DNA from: Chromera velia
Lineage: Eukaryota > Sar > Chromeraceae
NCBI GenBank assembly: GCA_018398765.1
Contig: JAHBMJ010005352.1
Location: 4,711 to 68,710 of the forward strand
DNA: 64,000 bases
Direction of reading: 5' to 3'
Numbering within the stretch: position 1 is the stretch's first letter; each line of letters opens with the position of its first letter. A program made the position numbers and the translations under genes. Of the stretch, positions 35,242-48,400 are shown piece after piece. Below the pieces are notes generated by a model. It did no database searches. It was given only the letters and a program-made list of their open reading frames with translations, and was not told where the DNA came from.

Positions 35242-37659
35242 ATGCAAACTGTCCCGCGAAACTGTCCCCGTATGTCCGGCGCTGGAGTCAGTGGAAATCG
35301 TACTTCACTGAGGGTGTTAGTCCTTGCATTCACAAAACGCCTTTTCCCTCTCCATCCGCCGTTGTCAAGGTCTTTATCGATGTCGACCTGTTCTCTTTCC
35401 GTCTCCGTCTCCAGTTCCCGTCTCCTTCACGGTGAGAGGAGATGCCCTGCCGCGAAGGGATTCTCAAGTGAGGCCTCATTGCCCAGTCTTTCTTTGTCTC
35501 CGGAAGAGATTGTCTTTCTCTTCGAACGTTCTGCAAAAATGAAGATGGAACAGAAGAGTCAGTGGAACGCCTACTGCCAGATGGCGGAGACGGCAATAGA
35601 CGCAATGACCGGCACCCACATCGCAAAGATCGCAAAGAGCCTCAGCAGCGTGCGGTACAAAAAGGTGTGCCAGCCACTCAGTTTCTTCTTACTTTTGTCA
35701 TCATCCATTTATGTGTCCACACCAGTCTTCTTTCTCCTGTCGCATATATATCAGAACAATTCTTAGACGCACCTCAGAGGTTGTGAATCTCTATCCGTCT
35801 TGTCTGCCCCTGAATTCCTGCTGCGTGTCTCTGCTGGTTTCTCTGCTTCTACAGTATCGGCTTGCGACAGCACTCAACAAACGCTGTCTTCGCGTGCTTC
35901 GTGAGATTCCTCCTGCCGACCTGTGCCTGTTTGTGGCTCACATGGCGCGTCTGGACTGTCTTGACGTCGCCACGGCTGCCGCTGTGGCCGCGGTGGTCCG
36001 GGGAGAGAGGCCGGAGTTGCTGGCGGAGTTGCAGATGAGAGACATCGCGAGGCTTCTGGTCGGATTCCGCAACGTCAGCACTGTGTGTGTGTGAGAGAGA
36101 GAGGGGGGCGGGGGGGAATAAATCAATTCATGAATTACATGACAAGAGCGAGGAGCGGCACGGCCGGCCCGATGCATGAAGGAGAAGAGGGGAGGCAGAT
36201 GACGAAAGGAAAGTGATCGACAGTCCCCCTGCCTGATCAATCAATCATTCCGCCTCTTCTCTCTCCTCCCTCCTCTCTGTGAAACGATCGAGCCCTCCCA
36301 CCCTTACTTGTCCCTTGCAGGTCCGTCTCCGAGATGAGTCCTTTCTTCTTCTCGTAACAGAGGAGCTGGGGAGGAGGATAGACCGTGTGGAAGTCCTCAG
36401 AAGTCATTATCAAAACAGGGACAGTGGGAATGAGGTGGAGAAGAGAGGAGATAGAGGGAGTTGCACAGATGGAGCTGCGGGTCGATCTGAGTACGTAGAT
36501 GAATTGGCAGACGTTGGTTGGAGCATTCCGGGATTGGATCCCCCCAGCGCCTCTGGGGAAGTGGGAGCAGGGGGTGCTGTAGAAGGGTGTGGGGAAAGAC
36601 TTGTGGAGAATGCAGATATGAATATGACTTTGGACGAAAAGAGAGACAGAGAGGGCGATGCAGCATCTTCAGACAGGAATCTTTCGGATGTGGATCTGGA
36701 GTTTGTGGAGAAGGACGTGGGTGCGGTTGTGTCGGTGCTCTACTCTTTTGCTCATTTGGATGTGGGCAGGGAGGAGAGCGCGAGGCTTGCATCGATGTTG
36801 CTTCCCTCCAAAGTCGGTCTGCACATCTGTATCAATGCCATCTTTCTCCAACTGGGTGGTCGGCTTCCTTGTGTGCTTTCTTCTCTTGAATGTCATTCGA
36901 TGTTCATTATATTTGCGTTCAAGGGCATGCATGCACGGTCTTTTGCCTCTCGCGCTTCAGGGGGAGTTCTTCTTGGTGTTCAAAAGTGTATCTTTCTGCC
37001 TGTCCCCCTTCAAATATGCCACATGTCCCTTCCTCACGTGCCCTCAGACCATCAACCAATGATACATGAATGCAGATCTGGGGCCTCACAGCAATGGAGC
37101 TGTTGGACTTTCTCTTTGCAGTTGCAATGCAGGTCTGTCTGTCTGTCTGTCTGTCTGTCTATTTGTGCGTGAATTTCTCACTCAGGACAACATTGTTATC
37201 CGGTTGAAGCCCCACGTGATACAGAAGAGAAGTTTGTAATTTTTACTACAATGCTTTCTTCTATCAACTTGCCTCCTCCCTGCAGGACCTCGACTCAGAT
37301 GCTGTGACCGATGCGGTCCGAGAAGCTCTGGTGGCTCTGCAGAGGAGTGGGGCGGGGCCGCTGTGCAGTGCTGCAAGTCCAGAGGGGGGCAGGGGGGAGA
37401 GGGCCAGAAGAGGAGGCCTGAGTGAGGAGGTGGCGAAGGTTGAGATCTCACGGGTAAGCGGAGAAATTCGTGAGTGAGGGAGTGAGTGGGGCAGTAAACC
37501 CATCTAGTAAATATTAGTGAATTGCAGGACAAGTGAGTTCATGTGCTGCTTTGAGTGCGTGTCCTTGAGAGTCGTCATGGGTTGTTTTTCTCTGTCTATC
37601 TCTCTGTTGGTCTACTTGCCCGTCTCGTCCGCCTTTTGTCCCTCTCTGTTCACCCACCT

Positions 37660-37725
<66 letters not shown>

Positions 37726-38457
37726 TGTTTGTGTTTGTGTTTGTGTGTGTGTTCGTGTTTTTCTATTGTGCTCGGCCATGTCTCTTTCGGCCTTTTATTC
37801 TCTACAGCTGCCCGTACCTCCGTGCTACTTCCCTCAAACGGCATTCATATATTTCGGTGTTTCTTCTGTTGTCTATGAAGATGACGACGCTCCGCCACGC
37901 ACTCAGCAGTGGGGCCTGTGCAGCCAGTGAGAGGTTGGACCTCGTCCGCGCATTCGCAGATACAGAGGGAAAAGACACAAGGCAAGGAGGACACCAGAGG
38001 GAGAGAAGAGGGGCCTCGTTGAGAAAGCACTCGTCCGACAAAAGAGAAAGGGTCCCTTCCTCGGATGGCAGCACAACATTCGGGGAGAGTGTGTCATCAG
38101 ATTGGCGAGGACCATTGGTGGACCTTCTGTCCAGCTGCTCCGACCACCAGAGAGAGGTGGATGTGCTGATTTCGTCTCTGCAGGTCAGAAGAGAGCTAGG
38201 CAGAATGGTCGCGAGGGGACATGAGACAGCAGTCCGCTTACTTGCCATGTAATAAAAGCCTGTTTGTCTGAATATGGGGTCCAGTTGTCAAACCCCAAAG
38301 TGACTTTGGTTGTTTCTGTTCTTGATTCAGGTGCAGACATTCTGATGCGATCTGATGAGCTGCGTTCTTTGCCTCAGGGTGGGTTGATGGCTTTCATTTG
38401 TCGCCACAGTGTGATGAGAAGCCGTGTGCGCTGGTGTGTTGTGTATGTGTGACTATA

Positions 38458-38497
<40 letters not shown>

Positions 38498-39990
38498 AAT
38501 CCGTTGCAGGGGGTTTGCGTCGGATGAGGGAACCTTTTGACGCTGAGAGTGTGATCGGACCCTTCGTTGTCGACTTTGCGCTCACGAAGAGAAAGGTGGG
38601 TGGGTGGTCGTTTTTGTTTCCATATTTTGTGTGGGATCCGAATCCCGTCGCATTGTTCGGAAAGGAATTGGTCAAAACAGAGAGAGGTGTGTGCTGTTCA
38701 GCCCTTCGGGCCGGGTTTTTGTTGGATCTTCTCGCGCTCGGTCGTCGACGTTTCGTCTGGGGATGAGTCGGTTCTTTTTATTTTCTTTTGGGGTCTAGAG
38801 TGGTTGGCTGGAGGGTCTTCCACATCAGCGCACGGATTCAAGAGTACTCAAAATCATCATACAGAAGAAAGAAAAGAGGGGATCAGTCAAACGTGAGAAA
38901 AACAAAGTGTTCCACTCTCCTCCCTTCTGCAGATCGTTGTAGAAGTCGACGGCCACTCTCACTTCTTTGCACTCAGCAAACGACTCACGCCAAAGAGCGA
39001 GTTCAAGTCCAGAATCCTTCGGGCTTTGGGTTGGAAGGTCACTCAATCACTTGGGCAGGCAGGCAGGCAGAGAGCATCCCTTCCAATGGATGGATCAAGT
39101 CTTTGCCTGTCTTCCCTTGATTCCTTTCGACCTCTCGTCCAGCTTCCCTGATGTTTGAAGGTCTCCCGGAACGGTTATAAGACAATCCGAGGGTCCTCTT
39201 GTGACGCTCTCTCCCTTCCTGTCTGCCTCCACCCCCTCCTCTTCTTTCGGTTTATATCTCTCTGTAAGTGTGTCTGTGTCTGTGTCAGTGTGTGTCACGA
39301 GGAAGGCCATGGTGCGTTTGTTTTTTCGAAAGATCTTCTGACTTCCCGGAGTCGGTTGACGAGGGCGGGCGGGAGGAGTGAGAAAAGAGACAGGGGCGTG
39401 GAGTGACTCTGCAAAGGCCTAAGAGCTCCATCCTTCCTCTTACTCTCTGTCCGGTTCTGTCCCCCCCCCTCTTCTCCTTTCAGGTAGTCCGCATACCTTG
39501 GTGGGAAGTCAAGAAGAGAGACCGTCCGGTGAGTGCAGTCTCTCTTGCCGGCACCCTTTCCCATACTTTTTTTTCTCTGTTTTTGCTCTCTCTTACACGT
39601 GGTGCAAGAACTGGTGGACCAAGGAAGGACAGTTACTGCCTTTGTCACCTCACTACATAACGACATGCTGCATATCTCCTTTCTGTCCTACCTCTGCCTG
39701 AATGGATCTGTTCATTTTCATCCTGAACCCCTCTCCGACGTTTAATCCCTAGCCTTCGTTTCCACTCACTTCCTTCCCCTCCCGTCTCCCCTCTACAGCA
39801 AGCCGAGGGCCTAGTGCGGCAGGAGGTGATGAGGGCATCCGAGGAAAGGGAGCTGGAAGAGGAAACGAAGAGGACAGCTGCATTCCAGATTCAGTATGGT
39901 TTACCTGGAAAGAAGATCACTCGGAAGATGGGGTATGAAGAGGCAGGTGTCCGCGTCCCTATCTCAAGAGGCTTGCGGTACTGCGAGTAG
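35242..39990 (+). CDS. RAP-domain protein, probably organellar RNA metabolism
   Basis: Exons with continuous phase: 35242-35664, 35855-36082, 36321-36812, 37076-37132, 37286-37453, 37881-38183, then about 38285-38378, then 38497-38595, 38933-39037, 39484-39528 and 39799-39990. The join from the seventh to the eighth exon is unresolved. The RAP domain spans the last four exons: DFALTKRK, IVVEVDGHSHFFALSKRLTP, SRILRALGWK, VVRIPWWEV. It has the hallmark EVDG-x-SHF and LGW-x-V-x-x-x-PWWE patterns. Upstream are helical repeat-like segments (IPPADLCLFVAHMARLD; MRDIARLLVGFRNVS; GLTAMELLDFLFAVAMQ) like those of FASTK/OPR-type RNA-binding proteins. The N-terminus is Arg/Ser-rich and hydrophobic without acidic residues, fitting an organelle-targeting peptide. 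RAP proteins act in mitochondrial or plastid RNA processing, so that is the expected role; the target RNA is unknown. Length is about 690 residues. Confidence 0.88.
37667..37755. repeat. (CT)n(GT)n microsatellite in a RAP-gene intron
   Basis: CT repeat followed by GT and TTTGTG units, inside the intron between the exons ending at 37453 and starting at 37881. A shorter (GT)n tract at about 38459-38495 directly precedes the exon at 38497. Confidence 0.95.
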
Positions 39991-41619
39991 CCAATGTGAC
40001 TTAGTCTAGGACTTATTAGTAGAAGCAGTGACTCGGACGACTCACGATGGTTTCCGCAGCATAAGATATATAGATTTAGCTAGAAGGAAAAATAGTTAAA
40101 AAGATCCAAGGGCCACCGCAAAATGTTTAAGGTAGTTTAAATCTTGGCAAAAGCCAGTGACGCCAGTCCATATCGAGTAAAAAAAACTAAATTTAGAATG
40201 TTTTATTGTTTACTACTGTTTATGATACTGTTACATTCATACTAGCATTCATATCAATTAAAAAAATGCTGCTTCTACAGTAATTCAAAATAATGCTGCA
40301 AAATGATCGATCGGTAGGTACTAACATTTCAAACAAGCTAGCCAAGTTCAACACAACGTACGCTATGCATACTGTAAAAACATTTTTTAAGATAATACGT
40401 CTTTAACCTTTTCTTTTTTTTTTTTTTAAATATTGTTTATTATTGTGTCTAGTGCAGTGTTCATGCATGAATACTCTTTGGCGTTTTTATATCCGTCATA
40501 ATTCGATCATAACTAGACTTATGAATAACTTAGGAATCAGAGTTCCTGCACGCGAGCCCGGGTAAAAAAATCGCCAGAAATCGGCTTTTGCACCACTCGC
40601 CCCATGCATTTGGACGATTCCACTGGTTAATTTGCAGTCTCTTACCTACTAGCTTGCCAGTGGGCCTGAGTGATGAGCATGATGCACAGCAGTTCAAAAG
40701 TCAACTGATCATGCAGGACCATTGCAGGTACATTTCTCCAACTCTGATTAACTCCGTTTAGGTCCCTTTACGAAACGTGCAGTTACCAGTTCAGCATGCC
40801 CCACACTGACTACACGCATGCCTGAGGAATGCACTTTGCATCTCCGAGTGTCCGATACTCCCCTTTGGGAAAAGGCAAAGAAGGAGGGTCCACTTGAGTT
40901 CGTCGCAAGCTTGCAGATGAAAGAACAAGCAATGTGTAGCTCAAGGCAGCATCCATCAATCCACAATTCCATCCCTTCACACGCATGCAGCTGGATGTCG
41001 AAACATGCATACGTACATACATACACACAGCCACATACCCGAAACATACTTACATCCCTTCCGAATTCATGCACGAATGTATAATCTTTCGATTCCTCCC
41101 ACTCCCCCCTCTCGACACATGACTCTGTCACATGAGTCCATCCCGATTTCTTCGAAGTTCGAACATCTGACGACAACGACCTCTTATAAGAAATGAAACT
41201 CAAAACAGCTCAAAATCGAGCTTGTAACAAACAAAAGAGAGCTCTACTGCAAGACAACGCACGCTCACACAAACTCACATAGACGCGGACGCGCGCGAAG
41301 AGGCCAGACAAAAAAAATTCGTCGCATCACCCTGCCTTCTCATTTTGAGCATCCCAATCCCCCCCATCGCTTTCTTCAGCTTCTCTCGGCAGGGCTTACT
41401 CCTCACTGCGGGCCCCTGGATGGGCCGCCTTTCTTCGGTTGGGTCAGAAAAGGAACTTCAAAAGCGTGAATGACCATTTCTGATTAACCATCATGAACAC
41501 GTGATTCTTTCTGAGTGAAGAAATCTCCTCTGCCGAAGTTCTTTTGCGAAATTGTCTTTCCGGCCTCAGGTCTTGCATGACTGCTTTGCCTGCCCCTCTC
41601 CCTCTGACTTTTGCCCCTT
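39991..41619. other. Convergent intergenic region, no gene seen
   Basis: Lies between the 3' ends of the RAP gene (+) and the cysteine-rich repeat gene (-). The first 700 bases are AT-rich with a T run at about 40421-40430. The remainder has ordinary composition with scattered short open frames but no recognisable domain or splice-supported exon. Confidence 0.55.
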
Positions 41620-44600
41620 TTAATCCAGTCGCACAATCCAAATAAAAAGCATCAATGCAAGTGGCGCAAAAAGAGAAGAAAAGGCAGAGAAGGAACGGGA
41701 AGCGGAGGAGGTGACGGTCTCGGGGTTGGCCTGCGTGTTGTTCTCGACTTCATTTGGAGGGGCAGGGGGGGAGCTGTCAGCCGTCTCCGAATCTGTCTCC
41801 GTCTCCGTCTGCGTCTTGCCCTCTGAGGCACTTTCTTCCGTCAGAGACCGACACCTGATGGGATTGGGGCTCCAGTTGGCGGGCTCATGGACGCTCAGCT
41901 GTTGATTCTGGCACGTTATGGACGTGCGGCAGCTGGAAGAATCCGCATCGACCCACTGCTGACGGGCGCGCCACAACCATTGATACTTGTAGCCCTCAGG
42001 ACACTGTATGGCGATGCTTGTACTCATCTGATCTGGAACAAAGTCATGTGAGTCGGGCTGCCGGGAGAGAAGAGGGTCCAGCCCCGAGACGCTGGAGAGG
42101 TCGAGGGGCACGTTGCACTTCTCTGCGCACAGACATGGAGAGGTAAGCAGGAACAATGCATGTCGACTTGGATGTATGTTGAAGGAGATCCACGCATTGA
42201 GACATAGTGCGTCAAGAAAAGCGGGACTTGGGAGACAGAGAAAGAAGCAGCACCGTGCGAGCACTTGCACAGTCACAGTGTTTCTTTTAAGGTGGAAAGA
42301 GGAGAGGAGGAGCCGCTCAGGAGAGACCCCCAGCTTGGCTGCAAGAGGAAAGAAAGGAAGCCTGCATGTCACGGTAAGTTCAGCAAAAGGAGTTCAGATG
42401 GACGCAGCGCCTCTGCTGACTGCCTCCTGCTCTTCTATTCTATCAATAAATTTATATGATACCCAACTCGAAAGACTCGAAAGAAGGGAATACGTGACGA
42501 TAATGAGGCTGCCTGAGGAAGGCAGAGAGAGGGGAGGGCGGGTGGGTGGCAAGAATACGGGGAAGGAGATGGAGAGAGGGAGGAAATGCAGAATTGCAAA
42601 AGCACCCCCTCCCTCACCTACCAAGGCAGGTGAGATTGAAGTATGGCTCCACCTTCAGCTGCCCCTGGTCACACAAGAAATGGGTTCTGCACTCGTTGTA
42701 ACTTTCCGCATCCAGCCACGAATTACTAGTTGTCGACCAGTACGCGCACAGGTGATTCTCCGGGCACTCGAGGTCTGTGTTGCCCCGAATGCCCATGCCA
42801 ATTTGGTTGGTGGCGCCCTGCCAGTGGCCCCTATGCGCTCTCCTCAGGCTGGGGTGGAGGAAGCTTCTGTTGAACGGAGAGAGGTCGTCAGGAATGATGC
42901 ATCTCTCTGCAGGAGAGAACGGCAAGAGTGATCCCATTGGAAAGGCAACCACGAACAATGGCATGCGCGCACCTGAAATCGGTCCCATTGATTCCCCACT
43001 CACTCAGAAACGAAAGCCCTTTGACGCTCCTGATAATGAGAAACAATGGGCAAGGCGGACAGCGAAAACAGAAAACAACAGCCGCACAGGCGAAAGCAAA
43101 AGGCAAGACTCGGAAGCAAAGCGTCAGTCAGCCAGAGACCCACGAAGCCCAGAAAGGAACCGGAAGGACATACATTCACGGCTGTGACTGCCACCTACCT
43201 ATGCAGGTGGTGTTGAAGTTGTTTGCCACCGTCAGCTGCCCTTCTTTGCACTGCAACTGTGTCCTGCAGTGCTCGTCCTCACGCATCCATCTCTGCCCCC
43301 CCCATCTAGGTTCCACACTAGACCACTCAGCACAGTCATATCCCTCGGGGCACTGCACGAAGACTGTCTCTGCTCCAATGCCAATCGGGAGGGAGTAGTT
43401 GTTTTGTCGCGACAGGAGGGGATGCAGTTTGTCGCTGTTGAGGACCGAGAGATCCACAGGAACTTCGCAGGTCTCTGCACGCAGGCAGAGGGGCAGGCAA
43501 GAGACAGAGTCAACCAACTCAGAGAAGATACCAACGACTCGCAGGGGGGATCTCAGAAAGTCGTCAGCCAGGGAAAATGGGTAGGGGGTGTCACGCATTT
43601 TGAAAGACTTCCAAGCGAAAGCGAAAGAACACCGCCGCAAGTCAGACACAGCTTCTCACCTGAGCAAGTCACGTTTATCGCTGGGTCAGCAATCAGTTGC
43701 CCCTCCTGACACTCAAGGTAGGTGTAGCAGGAACTGTAGTCATAGCCCAGATCGGAAAAGTCAGCACCCCACCAAATTCCCCCATTGGTTCCTCCCACTG
43801 CGCATGCCAGGTTGTCTGGGCATTTGAAGTAGACCCGTTGTGTGACTCCCACTGTCAAGGTCTCGTTGGAAGCACGTGAGAGGAGAGGGTGGAGGTTGTC
43901 GCTGTTCAGAGAAGATGCGTCGAGAGGAACGTTGCAGGTCTCTGCAGGCAGGCAGGCAGGCAGGGAGGGAGGGAGGGAGGGCATCAGGCAAGTGAGTCAG
44001 TTGCACGCCACCCTCAAACGCATCTGCAGGAAGGTCCTACTTTAATCCCGCGTTGCCTCTTCACCTATGCTCTGCGTTCGGTTGGACACCATTCCCTTTT
44101 GCGTCCCCCTGTCGCCGAGCGTGTACCGATCAAGACGCGTCTTTCAGGAAGGCAGCAAAGCTGACTGTCCACACCATATCGGAAACCATCTTAAGACATT
44201 CCAAGGGAAAGTTTCCGGGCTCCCTCTTTCATTCTCAGGCAGAGTGCAGCACGAGGAAAAAGAGCCAGTGGTGAAAACTTGAAAGTTATTTTGCAACGCA
44301 GGTGGAAGAGGTACGCGTATCTGAGCAGAACAGAAAGAAAATAAGCACCCAACAGGCGCAATCAAATTGGGGTGGGACAAATTGATCCCCACAGCTGGCC
44401 CCCTCTTTGTTTCACTCACTCACCTCTGCACGTCAAGTTCTCCCTGTCTGCTGTCAGGTGACCGTCTTCACACTGCAGCATCGCAGAGCAGTCGTCTGCA
44501 CTCTCCGCTACCTTCCACGCGTAGTCCCTCTCCGACCAGTAGGCACACTGGAAGCTCTCAGGGCACTGGAATTGGACATACGTGGGGTCGAGGATCGTGA

Positions 44601-45403
44601 GGGGTTCGTTTGATCTTCGGGATAGAAGGGGGTGCAGTCCCTTGATGTCCTCCTGCCCTGAGAACTCATGAGGAACCTCGCAGGTCTCTGCACACGCAAC
44701 CAACGGAAGATGCGGGAAGGAAGCCGTGAAAGAAAGCGCCAAAAACCGAAAGACGCCAGACCCGAATTATCAGACTGTGAGTGAGATGAGTTCTCATGTG
44801 GGTTTCTCCCCAACCAACGTACACCTGCATTCAGGCTTTCAGCTGGCTGCACTCTCTCCTGAATCGTTCCTTTTTGGGAAGTCAGCCAGGCCGGGCAAGA
44901 AAGGGGACCAAAGGAGGCAGAGAGGATCTAAGCAACCGAGACAAACCCCAGAATCCCGAATCACTCCACAGAAGTTAAAGAAAACGCAGAAAAAAATGCC
45001 AAAATTGAAGTGGAACTCACCAAGGCAAGTCAAATTTGCGTCCTGTGTGATGCTCAACTCTCTGCCCTCGCACCGAAGCGAGGCGCGACAATTCCATCGG
45101 GCGCTCGTCCACCGTTTGTTGTACTGGCTCCAGTACGCGCACTGGAATCCCTCAGGGCACTGTAGATCTACCGTTTTCTCCTTGAAACTCACTCGCACGG
45201 GGTCCTCAGAAGCCACCGACAGGAGGGGATGGAAGCTGCTGCTGTTCCTCAGCCCATTCAGCAAAGACGCGTTCGTAGGGACTTCGCATGTCTCTGCAGG
45301 AACACAAGCGGAGGGGGGGAAGAAGACGGCAGGTGACGTGAGGGGAAGCTGCGAAAAGGCAAGAAGAAAAAGGGGGAAGAAGCCAGACAGACAGACAGAC
45401 AGA

Positions 45404-45452
<49 letters not shown>

Positions 45453-48400
45453 AAGACGCGGAAAGAAAACATCAAGCAAGCTAGGAGAGAAGAGCAAATG
45501 AAATCTATGCAACCAAATCCAACATCGCACAGTCCTTCAGCAGCGTGCCTACCGACCTATGCAGGTCAAGTTGTGATCAGACACGACTCCCAGCTGGCCA
45601 TCCACACACGCGAGCTCAGTCTCGCAGCCGCCCCACACCGTTTGCCATTGAGGGTTCCACCATGACGGGTCCTTTTTGGCACACACGTGATCGTCTCGGC
45701 ATTTCAAACTCACGCGCTTAGATCCGATGCCGACAGCCAAGGAAGAGTTATCGATTCGGGAGTGGAGTGGGTGCAATTTGTCGCTCTTCACTGCGGAGAG
45801 ATCCACCGGAACGTCGCACATCTCTGCAAAGCGATGGCCCGGAGGCATGAATTAGAATGAAGAGGGTCCAGTTCCTTCTAAGACTGAGCGAGAAAAATGC
45901 AAGCACTTGGAGCGGAACAGGCAGGAAGGAAGTCAAGAGATCCAACCAAGAAAAAAACGGCAAATATCTGAGTACTTTAGAAAGATAAGGGAGACGGAGA
46001 AGAAGAAGCTTTGCTGTGTAAGCCAGCGAGCGCAGTTGCGACAAATCACAATCTTCACATTCCCGATAACTCCTTGCGGAACGAGCCAAGCAAAAGCGGT
46101 AGTGCTGAGGGCAGAAAAGCACAAATCAAAGGAGAATGAACGGCTGTATGCGCATTCAAATTACCTGAACAGGTCAAATTCTGGGATACCACTTTCACTT
46201 GCGAGTCTTCATACTGAAAGGTTGCAGCGCAGTTCCACACCCACGACGACCACGGCGCCGACCTCCATCGCTCCCACTGACTGTCCCACCATGCACACTC
46301 AAACCCCTGAGGGCACTGCAGGTCTGCCTCTCGTTCCCCGAGGCCAATCACCAAAGAAGCGTTGGAGCGGAGGGACAGCAGCGGGTGCAGCTTGCTGATG
46401 TTCAGACCCGACAGGTCTGCGGGAAGCTCAAAAGTTTCTGCAGCCAGTGGACAAGCAGCGGATGCGAAGTTAGAGAGAACTACAGAGAAGAGGAAGGCTG
46501 CATGCAGGATTAAAAAAAGCCCCCCCAGACATGAAACGGGAGCAACGGGAAAAAAAGAAGAGGGTCAACCGAGGAAGGCGCCAGCAAGCAACCAGCCAGA
46601 GCAAATGAAAAAATGCAAAAAAAGAGGACCCCGAGATAGCACGAGCAGGCAAGAGAACCCGAAGAAAATGAAAGAAGAAATCAGTTACAGAATGGATTCC
46701 TTCACCGTACCTGCACAAGTCAGCTTCAGCGCAGACTCAGCAACCTTCAGCTGCCCATCCTCGCACTGTATTTGTGTCTTGCACATTCCAAATCCATCAT
46801 GTGGCCAAATCCATGTCGCTTCTCCCCTACGAGAACCCAAGTACGCACAAGCGAAGTCCTCAGGACACTGCACCGGAACTTCTTCGATGCCCAAGCCAAC
46901 CGCCAGGGGTTTATCGGACTTAACGAAGTGAAGAGCGTGGAGGCTGCTGCTGTTCAGTCCCGAGAGATCCGTAGGAACCTCGCACGTTTCTGTGCGCACG
47001 CACGCAAGTGCATGGGGAGAGAGGACAAAAAGGAACGAAACAGACAGCACAAAAGTTCAAAGAAAGAGTGAGAGACCTCCTCGGAATACATGCTGAACCT
47101 GGAATATTCACGCATAAGGCCGAAAATCGGAACGAAATTCAGAAGCGTGGGGGCAATCAAATCCGCAACGATAAAGGAGGAACATCAAACGGTCTTTCCA
47201 CGACGGGCGTGCAAGTAAAATTCGGAAAAGTGAAGCTCGAGCGTTATCAGTCCGTTTTACAAACCACAAGACCTAAAGATACATAGATAACCAATAAACA
47301 AGGCCGGCACAGGAAAAGAGCAACTCACCTGAGCACGTCAGATTCTTAGTCGACGAAGTCTTCAGCTCCGTCCCACGGCAATACATGTACGTATTGCAAT
47401 TCCTCTCTCCAGCCGACTCCCAGTTTCGAAAGGACGACCCCGAACTGTAGGCGCATATGAGGTCGTCAGGACACTGCAGCTCCACCTTTCTTGATTCGTA
47501 AACAGACAGAGACTCGTTCGAGACCCGCACGAGACGGGGGTCGAGGCCTTCGAAGTTGTGTCCAGAGAACTCAACGGGCACGGGACACTTCTCTGGAAGC
47601 AGTCACATTTATTCGAAAGGGAGCAAAATGGGATGAGATGACATCATCGTATCGTACAGCGACTCCTTCCGTGTCGTATCTATGAAGATGGAGTGACTAT
47701 TCGATTGTTCGATCAAATAGAGCACGTTAAATTCTGGATGCATCTCCTTGCGAAAGGGGAGAGCAGCACCACGGTCTGAGCAAGACCAGCATCAAGAAAT
47801 AGGCAACGTCTGAATTCAAAAAAATCGATCGCAACAAAGAAGCAAAAGCAGCTCTTCCCACCGATGCAGGTCAGATTCGTCTCAGACGTCATAGTCAGCT
47901 GTCCGTTCTCACATCGCACCCGAGCGGAGCACTGCCACCTCGCTGCACTCCAGAAAGGATTCTCTGGGTCCCACGGATCCGTGTACCAGTACACACACTC
48001 ATATTCGGGGGGAAACTGCAGGGACACGGTCCTCTCGGTGTCGAGCTCAACTTTCACGATTTCGCCAGAGATTGGCGAGAGGAGAGGGTGCAGGATGGTG
48101 CTGTGCAGCATGGAGACATTCCATGGGACCTCACATGCCCCTGCAGAGATAGGGAAGGGTGGAAGGGAGGGAGGGAGGGAGACTGCAGGTCGAAGGGAGG
48201 GAAGAGGAAGAAAGTCTGGATCTAAACTTGGACGTGGGCAGTATAGCTTAGGAGCACACCCCATATGATCAGCTGTACAGCGCATACCGCCCCAGAATGT
48301 AGGGAGCCTCACATCTAGAGCAGACGACTGACCTTGAAGACCCCTTCAGGAGACGAAGAAAAAGTGCCGTCTCCGTCTCCGTCTCCTGTTGACAGACGTG

